From positions 291,001-355,000 of the forward strand of contig NW_024881596.1 in NCBI RefSeq assembly GCF_019059575.1: 64,000 bases of DNA, in the 5' to 3' direction. Every line of letters begins with the position of its first letter. Within the stretch, counting starts at the first letter, position 1. Below are positions 25,380-38,167 of this stretch, one piece after another. This DNA is from Amphibalanus amphitrite (taxonomy: Eukaryota > Arthropoda > Thecostraca > Balanomorpha > Balanidae). The notes beneath the pieces were generated by a model that worked only from the letters and a program-made list of their open reading frames with translations, did not search any database and had not been told where the DNA came from. Position numbers and translations under genes: made by a program.

Positions 25380-25990
25380 CTGGATCTAGGAGCGGCGGCA
25401 CGCTCAATACGAGACGGTGGGCGCTAATAGTTGTCGCGCGCGGCTCACGGCGCCGCTGTCGAGGTGACCTTTGTGACCCGCCGGCCGTGGAGAGCGCCGC
25501 CCAAGATGGCCGCCGCCGGCCGCGGCTCCGCTGCGACGCAGGGCGAGCAGTCGACGGAATCCATCACGGCGCTCGCTCCATTAGGGCACGCTTTTTGCCG
25601 GCAGATCGGCATTGCAGGATAATTTTTCATCGCCCCGGATTGAATTCAAAGTAAAACAAGATAAATTGTCCCGGCGGCGTGGTTAAAATTCACTTATCTG
25701 TGCTGGGGATTGTAGAAATTCATCTTTGGCCTGAATGCGGCGCGGGCGGCGGGCCTGATTAATTGCCGCGGGCCCCGCGGGATGATTGTCGAGACGGGCA
25801 GCGGCGCGGCGAGCTGCCGACGGCGCGCTGTACCGCCCTATCGCACATCCATCGTGCAGGCCCGGCCGAGAAACGGCGCCCGATGGATCGCCGATTGTTC
25901 GAGAGGCCGCCGTGCGCCCCACAGAGATCGGCGGCGAGGCGGAGCGGGGCAAATCCCGGCTCAGAGGATGTGGTGGAGGCTCCGGACAGT
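25380..25990. promoter_or_regulatory. CpG-rich island with embedded ATTA cores
   Basis: About 600 bp of CpG-rich sequence is interrupted by AT words such as CCATTAGGG, GGATTGAATTC and CTGATTAATTGCC. A near-palindrome CCGCGGGCCCCGCGGG lies near 25767. All six frames lack recognised domains. ATTA is the homeodomain core, so a developmental enhancer or promoter is possible but unproven. Confidence 0.35.
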
Positions 25991-26519
25991 GGATATTGGT
26001 TAGAATGCGGCTGATGAAAAGGAAATACTGAGTAATTTTGTGATGAAAACAAATGGACAAATAAATGTGTACCTACATGGCAAACGATGAAACAAAAATA
26101 ATATTCCACCGCTGTTCCGCTACCCTTATCACACATGTATAAAAAGTAAAAACTATCAGCAACACTTCACTGAATGCTGAAACTTTTAAATAAACTAAAT
26201 GGAACAGGAAAAGACAACTGTTTTGCCAGCACTTCAGCAACATTCATCATCACGTCAAATATGAAGCGACAGTCTCGCTGTTATTAGAAATAATATTGAC
26301 AATGGAGTTACTGCTCAATCGAATTATATGCCACCAACTCGGTAATAAAGACAACAGCGTCTGTTGATACTGCTTTGACAGTGTTTGCACTGCTGAATAG
26401 CTGTGCCAACAGGGAAGAAGCGAGACAGACTATCCGAGAAAAGCTCTCGGGATACATTGACTCTTCGGATCTGCTCCTCTCTCTAGCCATGAGCCTTAGA
26501 AGCAGCAATTGGCTCTCGT

Positions 26520-26830
26520 CCCACTGTGAGTGCCGGAGAGACCCGGGTCGGGAGTGCTGGGTCAGGACTCGCCGGAGTGTCGGGTCGGGACTGCCGGGGG
26601 GCTCTCCGGCTGGTCTCTCCGCCTGTCAGTAGCGCGGCGAGTCGTCACGTCCCGGCGAGGGCCTCTCCGGGGCGGCCAGTCACGCCCGGCACCGAGCACG
26701 CTCACCCGCTGCTCATCGAGGCCTCATCAGCCGCCGTGAAAGGCGCCACTGGCCCCACTGGCCGCACCGCATTCAGACCAGCCGAAATGGAGAGGACCCG
26801 CACAATGGCCGCCGCTGAGTTGCAGTAAAG
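26520..26830. promoter_or_regulatory. CpG-rich island
   Basis: A GC-rich block with repeated TCGGGA/CCGGAG words. No exon is supported. 26831-27380 shows only scattered features, such as a CCACCA run near 27237. Confidence 0.3.
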
Positions 26831-27380
26831 TGTGATAGCCGGCAATCAAAGACGAATTCAAGGCTCGACGCGGATCTCAAAGGCGCGTTCCGGGAGAAGT
26901 TTGCATGTTTTCGGTCTAATGGCGGCCTGTCAGACTTTTGGGGACGAATTCGCCGTTACATGACATTGCTTCTGTGTGAAATATGCCTCCTAAATCTGGC
27001 CATACGCGGGGATAAAGCACAGCCAGCTCTGAAATCCCCGTCACACATAAAACGCCTCGCCGGCATTCCGTAACTATGGCAACTGATCATAACGTCCTCT
27101 TATTTGCAATTTTCTCCAATTCCCATTGAATATAACAAGATTCGGGGCGGCTGGAGATAAGGGGATGTGCCTGTGGCGCTCATCATGGGGAGCTTATCAC
27201 CAGGGCTGACGCCACCTCCCCCATCCCAACCCGATCCACCACCACCAGCACCACCGCCATAGCACCTCAATCGCCAAATAGTCGCCGCGGCAGTTGCAAC
27301 AAAACGATAGTTGCAAGTTAAGTTTCAAAAGTAGGCACCAGTTTAGAAACTTATAACAAGTTTTAAATAAAACATCAACG

Positions 27381-28572
27381 TTAACCCGCGCCCCACTGGG
27401 GTCTGTGTATAACACGCCCTACTGGGGGGGGGGGGGGCTATTCATAGCTCCCCCCTCCTAACTCCGAAACTACTGGGCCGATCGTCAAAATTCAAACGGC
27501 GTCTGATAGCCCCGGAAAAACTGTCGAGCAAAACCTAATTTCATTGACCTCGAGGTCACCGATGACGTCACAGGTCAGGTAAAAGTAAAAATTATTAGCA
27601 TTTTGGCTTGTTCACATTTTGGGCTCTGGACGCCGTCTTACAAGTCAGATCAGGCTCATTTTTGGTTTCCACACTCGTGAACAGATGCTCTAGATACCTT
27701 GAGGGTACCAAACTTGTACTTTGATTTTCAGGTCAGGGTCAGGTCATCACAGGTCAAGGAAATGTTATATCATGCGTCGGTCACGTGACACATGTTTTAT
27801 GGTCCATTTAGGCCATAGATTTCGAATTTGATGTCGTCTGTGTCATTCGAGGTCATTTTGAGTCGATTTTAGCTTAGGTCAGGTCACTTTCAGGTCAAAA
27901 AAGATCAAATTTTGAAGTTAAGATTTTTCAACAAAAAAGGTGTCTATTGGATGTAGTTTGAGCTCAGGAACACGATGGTGCCATTTATATTGGTGTACGA
28001 TGTCAAATACGTACTGAAAAATTGATTTGAAAAATTAATAATTGTGAATTTTTTGCAATAATGCGTATAACTTGGCCATTTTTGAAGATATTTAGCTAAA
28101 ACTTGCTAGAGTTAGTCATAATCATGCGTTCTGTCACATATATTCCGTTTTTTTTCGAAAAGTCAAAAACTTTTTGAAATAAAATATAAAAATATAAATT
28201 TTGAATATTATTATATACAATTTTCGAAATTTTCAAAATTTTGAAAATTCGAGATAGCAGTTTGATAGCGCGGTCAATTCTGAGTCCTTTCATGCAAAGA
28301 AATTAGATCTAGCTTAAAAACTGAGCTCTTGGGAGCGATTGCCGTGGTTCAATGTTTTGCGTCGAAATCGGACGAACATGACGTCACTCTGACGTCATTT
28401 CCGGCCGACCTATGGTAGCTACGACGTTCAAAATTTGACACAAGGTGTCAAATTGATGCAGCCGAAGGTACTAAAAGTTTGGCGTCGATCCGACAAGCGG
28501 TTTGGAAGTTATTGCAGAAAAACGGGAGGGGGGGCTTTAAATAGCCCCTCCTCCCAGTGGGGCGCGGGTTAA
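27381..28572. mobile_element. TTAA-flanked piggyBac-like MITE, copy 3
   Basis: TTAA occurs at 27381-27384 and 28569-28572, around 1184 bp. Both ends read CCCGCGCCCCACTGGG, and the left end repeats the word as CACGCCCTACTGGGG. The terminal hairpins have loops CTATTCATAG (left) and CTATTTAAAG (right). About ten AGGTCA/TGACCT half-sites lie in the first 520 bp. Confidence 0.9.
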
Positions 28573-28785
28573 TCAGTAAAAAGCTTTGACTGCTTTGGCA
28601 GCTTTGCATCACATCATTCATTTAGATGCCTATATGATTTCCTGGTAATGGCAGTTTTAGAGCAGCCTTCTGTTTTAGTTAAAGAGGCCCTGGGACTGCA
28701 TGTTTTTCTTGCGTTACTTCTTCATAACTATGGCCATTACATCGCTCGGTTGGCAAAGCACACAATCATATATGGCTGATATCAT

Positions 28786-29665
28786 ACCAGTAAAACGCCT
28801 TTTGGGCGAAGAACGAGCGAGCGAGATAGTGAGCCCTGCACGTGCGGAAGGGCGAGAGGGTGCTTCCAACGTGCTTGTGCAAAGCACCCTTCTAACTGGT
28901 CGCTAGCGGTGTGCCAAATTTGAATGCAATCGGCCCAGCCGTTCCTGAGATCTGGAAGCGGCATTCTGCGCGTGCGCACGTGCAAACGGGGTCCAAAATG
29001 ACTTTTGCACGGCACCCTACTAACTGGTCCCAAACCGTGTACCAAATTTGAGCGCAATCGGCCCAGCCGTTCTCGAGATCTGGAAACGCCCCCTGCACGT
29101 GCGCACGTGCAGTAGCACCCTAACCGCAACACATGGAAATGCATTGCCTGGTGGATGCCTACCTGTATGCCAAGTTTCAGCAAAATCGCCCCAGTAATTA
29201 CCGAGTTACTGAAATGGGAACAAATTTGGCACCTCTTATTGTTGTATTTTGCACGTGCACTGGGGGTGACCCACATGCATCGAGAGTATCCTATTTTGGG
29301 TAGAAGGGATGCTGCTACCCTACAAAAATTACCGCAAGTCAATCGCCCAAACGGCTGCTGAGATATGAGCCTCTCAAAATCACTACTTTTGCAAAACAGC
29401 TTGAACACCCTTGACTTTTCACGTGGCACGTGCCACGACGGTCACTGAGATGTATCAAAAGTAGTCAATTACGGGGTAGAAGGGATGGGGCTACCCAACA
29501 AAGAAGACCCCAGGCCAATCGGTCCGACCAGCGGTTGCTGAGATATAAGCCTCTCAAAAGCGTTACAGGCCGGGCCGGGCCGGGCCGGGCCGGGCCGCTC
29601 ATGCTGAGATTTTTCCGTTATATTGAAAAGACTCACTTCGCTCGCTGCGCTCGCTCGCTCGTAAT
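28786..29665. mobile_element. CACGTG-rich repeat, copy 1
   Basis: This is a unit of about 880 bp with a second copy at 38168-40045. It starts CCAGTAAAACGCC and has subterminal inverted tracts: AACGAGCGAGCGAG at the left and CTCGCTCGCTCGT at the right. Internally there are about five degenerate units, roughly 128 bp apart at the left, each with a core like AATCGGCCCAGCCGTT followed by GAGAT. Seven CACGTG E-boxes fall at 28839, 28977, 29096, 29104, 29252, 29420 and 29427. A (GGGCC)n run lies at 29569-29597. No coding function is evident. It is probably a transposable repeat, class unassigned. Confidence 0.8.
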
Positions 29666-32600
29666 AATTAGATAGGATACCTAATGAACGGCCTGCAAAA
29701 CATCTCTAATCGAAAACTGAATGGGAAACTACCTATCATCAAGCAAGCCTGGATCGCGCTATTCCCTTATCCTGCACGAGCTTTCCGTTCGCGGCGCGGC
29801 AGAGCACACAGAACCCATGATGGCAGAATCACTCACAGCGAGATGCACCTTCTTTACCGCATTATTTCTACTCGTAAAGGGGAGCGGACCATCTGTCATC
29901 AGCACTCCCTGCCAGAGTCGCCCTGAGCCGTCCGTGTCATAATGAATGGAAGAACATGTCGGAAGACGACGAGTGCGTCCATCACAGCCCACTTCTTCAG
30001 ACGGCGAGCTCGGGTATCATACGGATAACGAGGGACTGGTGGCCAGATGCCACAGACCACCCGGATTCCCATGGAGTCGGACCCAGGTGTGACGTATGTT
30101 GTGAGTTGTGACGTTAACTATAACTGAAGTTTTGTAGGTACTCATTTCTGGATGCATAGGAGGTAGGACCTCAAATTTTACGATTACTTTAATACTACTT
30201 TCATCTGGTCTTGTTTTGTTTGTTTACATGTTTTTGATTATTTGCAGCTTGAAACTTGAATCAAGGTTGTAGGAACATACCTACTTTCGATTAATCTAAG
30301 CGTACCGATATAAAAACTACAGTGCGTACTGCACAATCACAAAAACCCGCCTTCAGCATTGGCAAGCCGCATCAGTTCCTTCATTTCAAACAAACAAGAC
30401 CTGTGATATTGTGCGTTGAATCCGAACGACGATATAAAAAAGTCATTTCGGCAGCATAATTGGCTATCTTTTAATTTCGTTGGGGACCGAATCGTGCTCT
30501 CCACAGTACACACGCCAATTTAATTTTGGTCCCTGAAACGTCATAGGTTAACCAGTTACTGGCTTCACTTTTACGACATTCCCAGACCATCTCTCACGCA
30601 ACAAAATGACAAAACAGAGTTTTGTGAATCCCTGGCGAGCCATCACTAGGATCCCATCATGAAATTACTCCAAAACAGGTCAACAAAAAGCGCCATCAAC
30701 AAATGGCATCTACGAACATATATGACGAAACGACATCATTTACTTGACAGTATGAAATATAGCAAACTACCCGCGGTGATCCATTTCAGCGCGGGTTTTG
30801 GGCGCGGTCCATCTGTCAGCGCCTAGACATGTGCCATTGTGCGGCGGTGCCGGCGCACCTGGGGCCAATGCGGCGCGGCGCGGTCGTCTCATTTGGCGAC
30901 TGTCGGTGTGAGCGATCCGCGCTGCCTCTCAGCGCGCCGCGATCGAGCCGCGGCGCGGCGTTTAATCGGCCTCTGTCATCAATCCGAGTGTCGACCGGCC
31001 GGCACCACACCTGGGACCGCACTTATGCATTTTTACCGAGCGCTTTATGAGGCGCCGGGTGATGGAAACGGATCAGCGCCGCCACTGTGGCAGGGAAGAG
31101 ACGACAATGGACCGGCGCGATGGGCGCAGAGGTAGTTCAGGGATGGGGCGGGACGGCGGAGTGGGAGGAAGGGTTGGAAGGGTTCTGGGACGAAGGGAAG
31201 GGACAGGGTGGCAAGGAGACGGCCGCATGGTCAGGTTGCAAAGAGTGGACGAAAAGCAAAGGTAAGAATAGAAGAAGATGGCAGGGATAGAAGCATGGGA
31301 GAAGTTGGAGGGATTGGGAGACTGATTGATTTCTAACTTTGGAGGCATAGAAAAATACTTACGATGACACTTCCGAAAATTGAGTCATGTTCTGATGATT
31401 TCTGCTGAAATTTTGATTGCATTTGTACTTGTATTTGTATTTACATTTAAGAGTGATCCACATACAAAGTGCGTGGCGATTACTGCGCAGCCTACTGAGC
31501 AATGAGCATGCACTATCCTGCCGGCATCTTTACTTTTATAGGTCCTTAAAACAGATAAAATGACGCCTACGCTGAAGAATGCTTTCGATAGTTTGTCTCC
31601 TACAGACGGTCGGCGACATTTGCTCCCTGAAAATTATCTATGCAGCTGCAGCTCCTATACTGATAAAGCAGGTCCGTTTTGATGCCTGTATTTCCTTACT
31701 GACCGCGGCAGTATCCTACTGAGTACTGACAGCCGTAGTCCCCCGCTGACAGTCGCTGTCCCCAGTCCCCTTCCGGCAGTCGCTGTCCCCTTCTGGTAGT
31801 TGCTGTCCCCTGCTGTCGGCACTGTCTCCTACAGTCAGTACTCAGTCGCTGTCCCTGTTGACAGTGCTGTCCCTGTTGACAGTGCTGTCCCTGTTGACAG
31901 CCACTGCCGACAGTCAATGTCTCCTGTTCTCAGTCGCTGCCCCCTTCTTTCAGTCGCTGTGCCCACTGCCTCCCGCTGATGCCCCTGGCGCCCGTACAAG
32001 ATGGATCGGCCCGACCACTGGAGATGTTTATTCTGCAGACATGCGGAGACGGTTAAAAATGGCGCTGCCGGCGTCGACTGGCCGTCAGCCGTCCGTTTGG
32101 GCTGCGACTGATGAGGAACGGCGCATGTTTGCAGAGGCCGTCCAGCCACAAAGGCCCGAGTAGGCCTATATGGCGACCGTCGCCGCGGCCGTCAGCGCGC
32201 CTTCTTTATGGGGTTGTTAATGATGCGGCGACCCTTTTCAGGCGGCTCCAGCGTCAATCAGCCGCCATGGTAAGATGAATTTGAGCCCATAAAGAATAAT
32301 AATTAATGTCGTGAGTAATGTGTCAATGGTAATCGTGCATAAAATAAAATTGGCTGTCACGAAAAGGGTACCTAAAACCGTCGTCCGGGGTAGGCTAGAG
32401 AGGACATTGGGTTATCATAGTGAGACCATAATGGGGCGTCCCAACTGCTCTGCTGTTCCGCTCAAATCGACAGTCACGGTCACTAATAGGCAGATACGGT
32501 GCAATTCAAAATGTAATAGCAGGGGTGATTGTCGTTCGTTTCATCTCACTGCAGTGCCGCGGACACTCAATAAACGAAGACAATAATGAAATAATAATAA

Positions 32601-32900
32601 TATTGAATCAATGAGTCGTCGAAACGATCATTGGTGTCGTCATACGCAGAACGGCATTGAAGGCTTTTGACGAGCGAAATGGCAATGTCAAAAGAACGCA
32701 ATAGTCAGTTGAACCGCCGAAGACAAGACAGAATCTTACCAAACGTGCGTCCACTAAGGATCGACACATTATTAACTCAGCAAATTTGAGCCACTATCAA
32801 CTTTTCACGCAAAGAAAAACTAGCATGACACTATACAATCGATCATGACCCGATAGAGAAATTTATTTACGTCTCAGTGCCTTCAGGCTTCATGTCAGTC
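29666..32900. other. Spacer with CpG island and CTGTCCC minisatellite
   Basis: About 30780-31100 is CpG-rich, with TTTAATCGG and CATCAATCC words. About 31690-31950 is a degenerate CTGTCCCC/GTTGACAG minisatellite with three exact 18-bp units at 31849-31902. About 32165-32280 mixes GTTAATGATGCGGCG and GTCAATCAGCCGCC. No gene is supported. Confidence 0.4.
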
Positions 32901-33968
32901 TACAGGGTGTCCCATAAGTTCGTTCTCACCTAAATTTTACGTTTTTAGGCTCTCTTGCTTAAAGGCACGCTGAAATTAGTTCGTAACTGAGCTTACGTGG
33001 TTGCAATGGCTGGTAGAAATATGCTCCACAGTAGATAATTTCTGTAGACAAAATATTTTTTGCTAGAGAGCCCGCTTCCTACAGAGACGGGCCGCAACAT
33101 AGATGTCTCCGATACGGGTATGTCTCATTATTTAGTCAGCACGTGACCATTCGCGACGATTGAGGGTGATTGAGGCCTACCAGTCTGTAGCCAATGTCCA
33201 TCGCTAACTGGACGCACAGTCAGCAAGTGACGCCGATGATTTGTCGGGAGTCAATCACTGCAAGTTTATCCTCTTTCCAGTCAGCCCTCAGGAGTGAGCC
33301 AAGTGGTCAAAACTGTGTGGCGCCAAAGTGGCCATCAAAAAGGTCAAAGGGTTAGGAAGTTGGTAAGCAGACTTTTCAGGATGGATTACCAGCTGTCTAA
33401 GAGTGTTCTTTCGGGGTACATAACTCAATAAGACTTAAGCTTTGCTTACCGGAGGGAAGAAAACAGTCAAAAACGTCTTAAAATGGCCAGACTTGAGTTT
33501 CATTATGCCTGAGGCTTAACAAAACTAGATGGCTGATGACATCAACCAGGCCATCTGGATTAACTAGTCCATGTTCGAGATGAAACACCCGTCCAAACCC
33601 GAAAACAGCTCCATAAGGGCGAAAGATGAGGCCTCCGTTTCGTCCCGTTATGTTCCTATGCAAAAGGCCAGGGTCACTGTGTTGTGGGGTTATAGGCGTT
33701 CTGGAGTTGACCAAGTTGCAAGTGGCAACTTGCAACTAGAAAGTCTGCTTACCAGCCTCGAGGAGCTCACGGCGCATGTCAAGTCAGTCTGGGTTAACTT
33801 TAAGCCTGCTATGTAGCCAAACATGCCGGTTGGCATGCCGCAGCATGTATTCATGTGTTTGCCTATTAAATGGGGAGCACATTGAGGGGTCATAAATATA
33901 TCAAAACGCAATGTACTCTGTTTCAGATGCAAACATAATGTGAGAACGAACTTATGGGACACCCTGTA
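32901..33968. mobile_element. Mariner-like element, relic 1
   Basis: TA occurs at 32901-32902 and 33967-33968, around a 1064-bp element. Its ends CAGGGTGTCCCATAAGTTCG and the reverse complement extend to an inverted repeat of about 27 bp. TA duplications and TIRs of this type fit Tc1/mariner. Coding remains are poor. Short stretches such as VVKTVWRQSG near 33310 and a GEHIEGS-like end near 33870 weakly resemble mariner transposase, but frames are broken by stops and shifts. Confidence 0.85.
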
Positions 33969-34442
33969 CTTGTTTGAGAGGCCACATTAATGGTCCAATT
34001 CACTGCACACAAACCGATGGGTGGGCAGCTCGGCTGTTCCACAAACTCACCAACCGCGCCATGTTTGTCCACCCAAAACAGCGTTTGAGGCGGCCAAACA
34101 GTGCTAACACGACCATCGAGTGACCCATTCAGGTGCAGCGGGCCACGCCTGGCCCGCCGGGCCGACCATAGGTAGCTCCGGCCTGTATGCAAAGCCAAGT
34201 CGATAATCGTACCACAAAAGAGTGGCGTGTTGTCAGAGGTCGTCATGGCAACGACCAATGGCCGCCGTCGGAGGTGGTGTCCAAATTTACGGCCTAGCCT
34301 GGGGCCATTATGACCCCGGCTATAATTGATGAAATACTTTCTGTGCCCATTGTGCGGTGGCAGGGCTTTGAATGCGGCCCGCGGCGACGGGCCCGGCACT
34401 GCAATCAATGGGACGTCACTGGACAGGTCCGGCAGCGGGCTC
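33969..34442. other. Spacer without recognised features
   Basis: Mixed-composition DNA. GCAATCAATGGGACGTCAC near 34400 resembles words in the CpG islands. No gene is supported. Confidence 0.3.
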
Positions 34443-34650
34443 GGAACGGACACGGAACGGAAGGGATGGGGGTCGGACGATACGGAACGGACACGGAACG
34501 GAAGGGATGGGGGTCGGACGATACGGAACGGACACGGAACGGAAGGGATAGGGATCAGACGATACGGAACGGACACGGAACGGAAGGGATAGGGATCAGA
34601 CGATACGGAGCGGACACGGAACGGAAGGGAAGGGATAGGGATCGAACGAC
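34443..34650. repeat. 41-bp minisatellite
   Basis: The unit beginning GGACACGGAACGGAAGGGAT recurs at 34448, 34489, 34530, 34571 and 34612, exactly 41 bp apart, with a decayed tail to about 34690. Since 41 is not a multiple of three, the Ser/Pro/Phe-rich reading frames across it are not selected proteins. Confidence 0.96.
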
Positions 34651-34690
34651 ACGGATCAGACACATGAAACGGAACGGATAAGGAGGATGA

Positions 34691-35759
34691 CACGGAACGC
34701 GTATATAATGATAGAATAATGGTGTGGAGGATATATTTTGAACGCGGCATGGAGATTGGTTATGCAGCTCAAAAATAGCGGGCCGGCACGGAAAGAATAC
34801 AGAACGAAAAAAGGGAACGTGGAAAATAAGGGGACGCAAATATTGCACGTCGAGGAACGAAGATGTAATGGCCAGGAACTTAGAATCAGACTCCCTGTCT
34901 TGCAGCCTAACAGGGGAATAAAGTGAATGAAATACAAAGCATAGGGATTCTTAAGCTTGAGCTGGCACTACGGTTTCAACCATGTGCAGAAATAATGTAG
35001 GTAAGTAAAGAACCTCTCATTGTGGCAATGTTTAGCAAGGCTCTCTTACCGTCTCCACATCATTCATCAGCGCCAGAATCACTCTTCATCAATACTCGTA
35101 CCATTGTCTGAGTCCCGCAATACGGACCCGGGGTCTGTTCCCCACCTAATCTGACGACTGTCATACGCAGGAGGCGCCGCGGTGAGCCATAGGTAGAGGG
35201 TACGTACGGGTGTACGGTCCGTCCGTCTCCCGTATGACGGCTGATCTGTCACCGGGCATAATGGGCCACCTCACCGGCATATGACCGGCGAGATGGAATG
35301 AGACGACGGCAAGAATCGACTGAGAATCACGGTGGCAGACGATACGGCAGCAGACGGGACAGAAGTAAACGGAAGGAATGGATGGACGAGAAAACAGACA
35401 GGGCAGCGATACGAAGAGTAGCGTGGCAAAGTGGTCATGGGCGCCGGGCGGTTGTGGAACAGTTCGGTGCAGACGAAAACTACGAGCATGACATATTTGG
35501 GTGGTGATTACCATTTTACTAATATCCATACCTTTTGCCGACCCATACACAACACGTTCTTGTGCATAATCAGACGGTCTCACCTAAAAAAACGAATCAA
35601 TAATTTAATATGCCTACAGAAAGTCACCTCTAACTACATCAACGGCAAACAGTGATGCCTTTGAATACCATATATGGTTTTTGCATCGTAGGTGGCAGTT
35701 ATTTCAAAATAAGTGTGTTAACTAACACACAAATTTAGGTACCTTGGTAAAGTCAGAGC
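34691..35759. other. Spacer without recognised features
   Basis: I see no gene, RNA or transposon end in this stretch. Reading frames here are shadows of low-complexity purine-rich DNA. Confidence 0.3.
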
Positions 35760-36652
35760 ATTAAAGGTAGTGTGCCACCTTTGAAAGATTTCCCATTTTA
35801 TTTTTCCTAGGATAAGAAGCTTCTGTTTTTACCTAATATCGCAAAAAAAAAATCAAAAATGGGCCTGGAATAGTGCCTTTTTCGCCTAAAAGTTTATCGG
35901 TTTTTAGATATGTATAACAACTGTAGTGGGCTCACCTGCAAACAGGCGTCGGGCAACAATCGCGAATGCGGCGCACTTGTGACAATAAGCAAAGGTCATT
36001 ATAGTGTTACGACTTTTATATCTATTGTTACGACCATACGACGTACGGGAATGAGTTATCAGCTGTCTAATCGTAGACAACACAATGTCGAGCCTTAAAC
36101 TGTAAGCCCGTATTGGTACTGTTTCTTTTATTTGGCTGTCGAACATTATTTATGGTTTGAAATATGATTTTATGTAAAATAATTGATATGAAAAAGCCGT
36201 CTTATAAGTTATGACCCCATTTCACCACACGCAAGTGGCAGAAATGACAATGATCAGCTGACGCATTTTTCTTGGCCGAAGTCAGAGCGCGCGGCCCGAC
36301 GCACCACGCGTATTTGGAAATTCCGACCTCGACGAGCATCAGAAGCCACCTAACAGGCGTGTTCGAAACCGCAGGAGATGATGATGAACGGGTTTATCGA
36401 AACTTGATTGGATGAGCATATCGGTAATAGCGATTTCAGTGTGTACATTTATTGTTCATAGTGGTGTGAAATGTGGTTGGGGTACGACCGACAACCCGTC
36501 GGGGCGAATTTCGCACTGGGGTACTCAAAATTTGAAGAATTTAAGACGTTTCCATGAGTTTTGAAGGTATGGATAAGTTCTAAAAATCCGGTTCTCCTTA
36601 TCTGGGCCATTAACTCCATACGGTCCAAGAAAGCTGGCACACTACCTTTAAT
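35760..36652. mobile_element. Inverted-repeat element, TAAAGGTAGTGTGCCA family
   Basis: The left end ATTAAAGGTAGTGTGCCA at 35760 is mirrored perfectly (18 bp) at the right end near 36652. The enclosed 890 bp is non-coding. The target duplication cannot be separated from the inverted repeat. Confidence 0.8.
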
Positions 36653-36995
36653 ATTAGAACAGAAAGTCGTGGACGGACTGCACGTAACATAAATTATTGC
36701 CTCTTCCAATTACACATGAAAAGATCTATTGTAGGGCTAAACGCGCTGTCCTGCTGCGAAATGCGTTCCTCAATAGCAGGTATTTCAGCGATTATTATAC
36801 ACCGTGCAGCTGCATTGCTATGCTACGGTTTTGAGCTAGGCAAAGGTCAACTGAAAGGTCACATAAAAGGTCACCTAACACGACATGATCAGATAAATAA
36901 CGTTTCAGATAATTTTGAATGTCAGGATGTCATTATCTGGGCCGTTAAATTATTGGTGCGCGAAAGTGAGACCTTTTGAGTCCACGTCATTTTTT

Positions 36996-38148
36996 TTAAC
37001 CCGCGCCGGGCCGGTGCTCTCAGATTCCGCGCCGGGCCGGGGGTGGGGGGAGGGGGGGGTGTCTGAACACCCCCCCCCCTTCTAACTCGGCTCCTGGGCC
37101 ACGTATCGACACGCGGTAAGCGGCAATCGAAAGAACGTCCAAAATAAGGACGAAAACACTTCGGTCATTTTTTGGGTCAGGTCAAAGGTCAGGTCACCAG
37201 AGGTCACCAAAGGTAAAATGTTGACTATTTCAACAATTTGGAAACTGCCGACGGCTATCTCGGAACCGATAGAGCTACAGCGCCGCGGAAAAGCGCATTC
37301 GATAGCCCTTTTACAGACCTTTCTGAATAATGTTCTCAGATGTGACCTCAGGTCAACGGTTTAGCCTCCAGATCGATGGCAAAAACTAAAAAAATAGCCG
37401 TTTTTACGAAAAACGTTTTTTCGGCAATAGCTTTCGACTAAAAAAAAGTCATGACATTACTTTTGCCAGCATCGTGTTCCTCTCGACGAGATGCGTCGAA
37501 TGAACTATAAGTTGACCTTGAAAGGTCATCTTGAAAATATAACCTCAGGTCAAGGTCATGACCTGACCGGAAAAGGTCATGTTGCATATCAGTCGATCCG
37601 CAACGTCGAGCCGAACACATCTAAGGCGTTTTCAGCGCTCTAGCACGCCTCTATCATAAGTTATTAGCGAAAAACTGTTAGATTCTGTTCGTGACCTGAG
37701 ATGACCTCGGGGACATAACGAGGGGTCACAGTTGCCATTTTCCGGTTCAGTGTGTCAATCTTACCTACATATCGATGTTTGAGAGTGTCTAGAATAGCGT
37801 TCGTGCAAAACAGACGCTTTTCAATTTTCTCCCATTTACTTAAAATAGAGAGGCCGCAAAATTGACCTGACCTTAGGTCACCGATATCGAAATTCCGAGA
37901 TATACATTTTATAGATAATGTTGCTCTAATTAATCGCTGAAAGTTTCAAGGCAATCGATTAATCGGTGTAGCTTTGACGAGTATTCTTATTTTTTCTGAG
38001 GTGAGGTCACGGCGTGACCTGGTGACCTGACCTAAGGCGACCTGGGTCTGAAATTTTCACAACATGTGCGGAAAAGATACACAAACAGGTGTGCCAAAAA
38101 CCGCAGGGGGTGTTCAATACCCCCCCCCCCCGGCCCGGCGCGGGTTAA
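36996..38148. mobile_element. TTAA-flanked piggyBac-like MITE, copy 4
   Basis: TTAA occurs at 36996-36999 and 38145-38148, around 1145 bp. Both ends read CCCGCGCCGGGCCGG, duplicated after 28 bp at the left. Hairpins lie at 37052-37079 and 38106-38131 with loops TGTCTGAACA and GTATTGAACA. The interior is colinear with copy 1 (for example GAGCTACAGCGCCGCGGAAA) and holds about 21 AGGTCA/TGACCT half-sites. Just upstream, three further AGGTCA sites are spaced across 36840-36880. Confidence 0.92.
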
Positions 38149-38167
38149 GAGCAATCCAATCATAAAA

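Noticed and set aside
33923..34750. 275-codon Ser/Pro/Phe-rich minus-strand frame
   Set aside because: It crosses a mariner end and a 41-bp minisatellite whose period is not a multiple of three.
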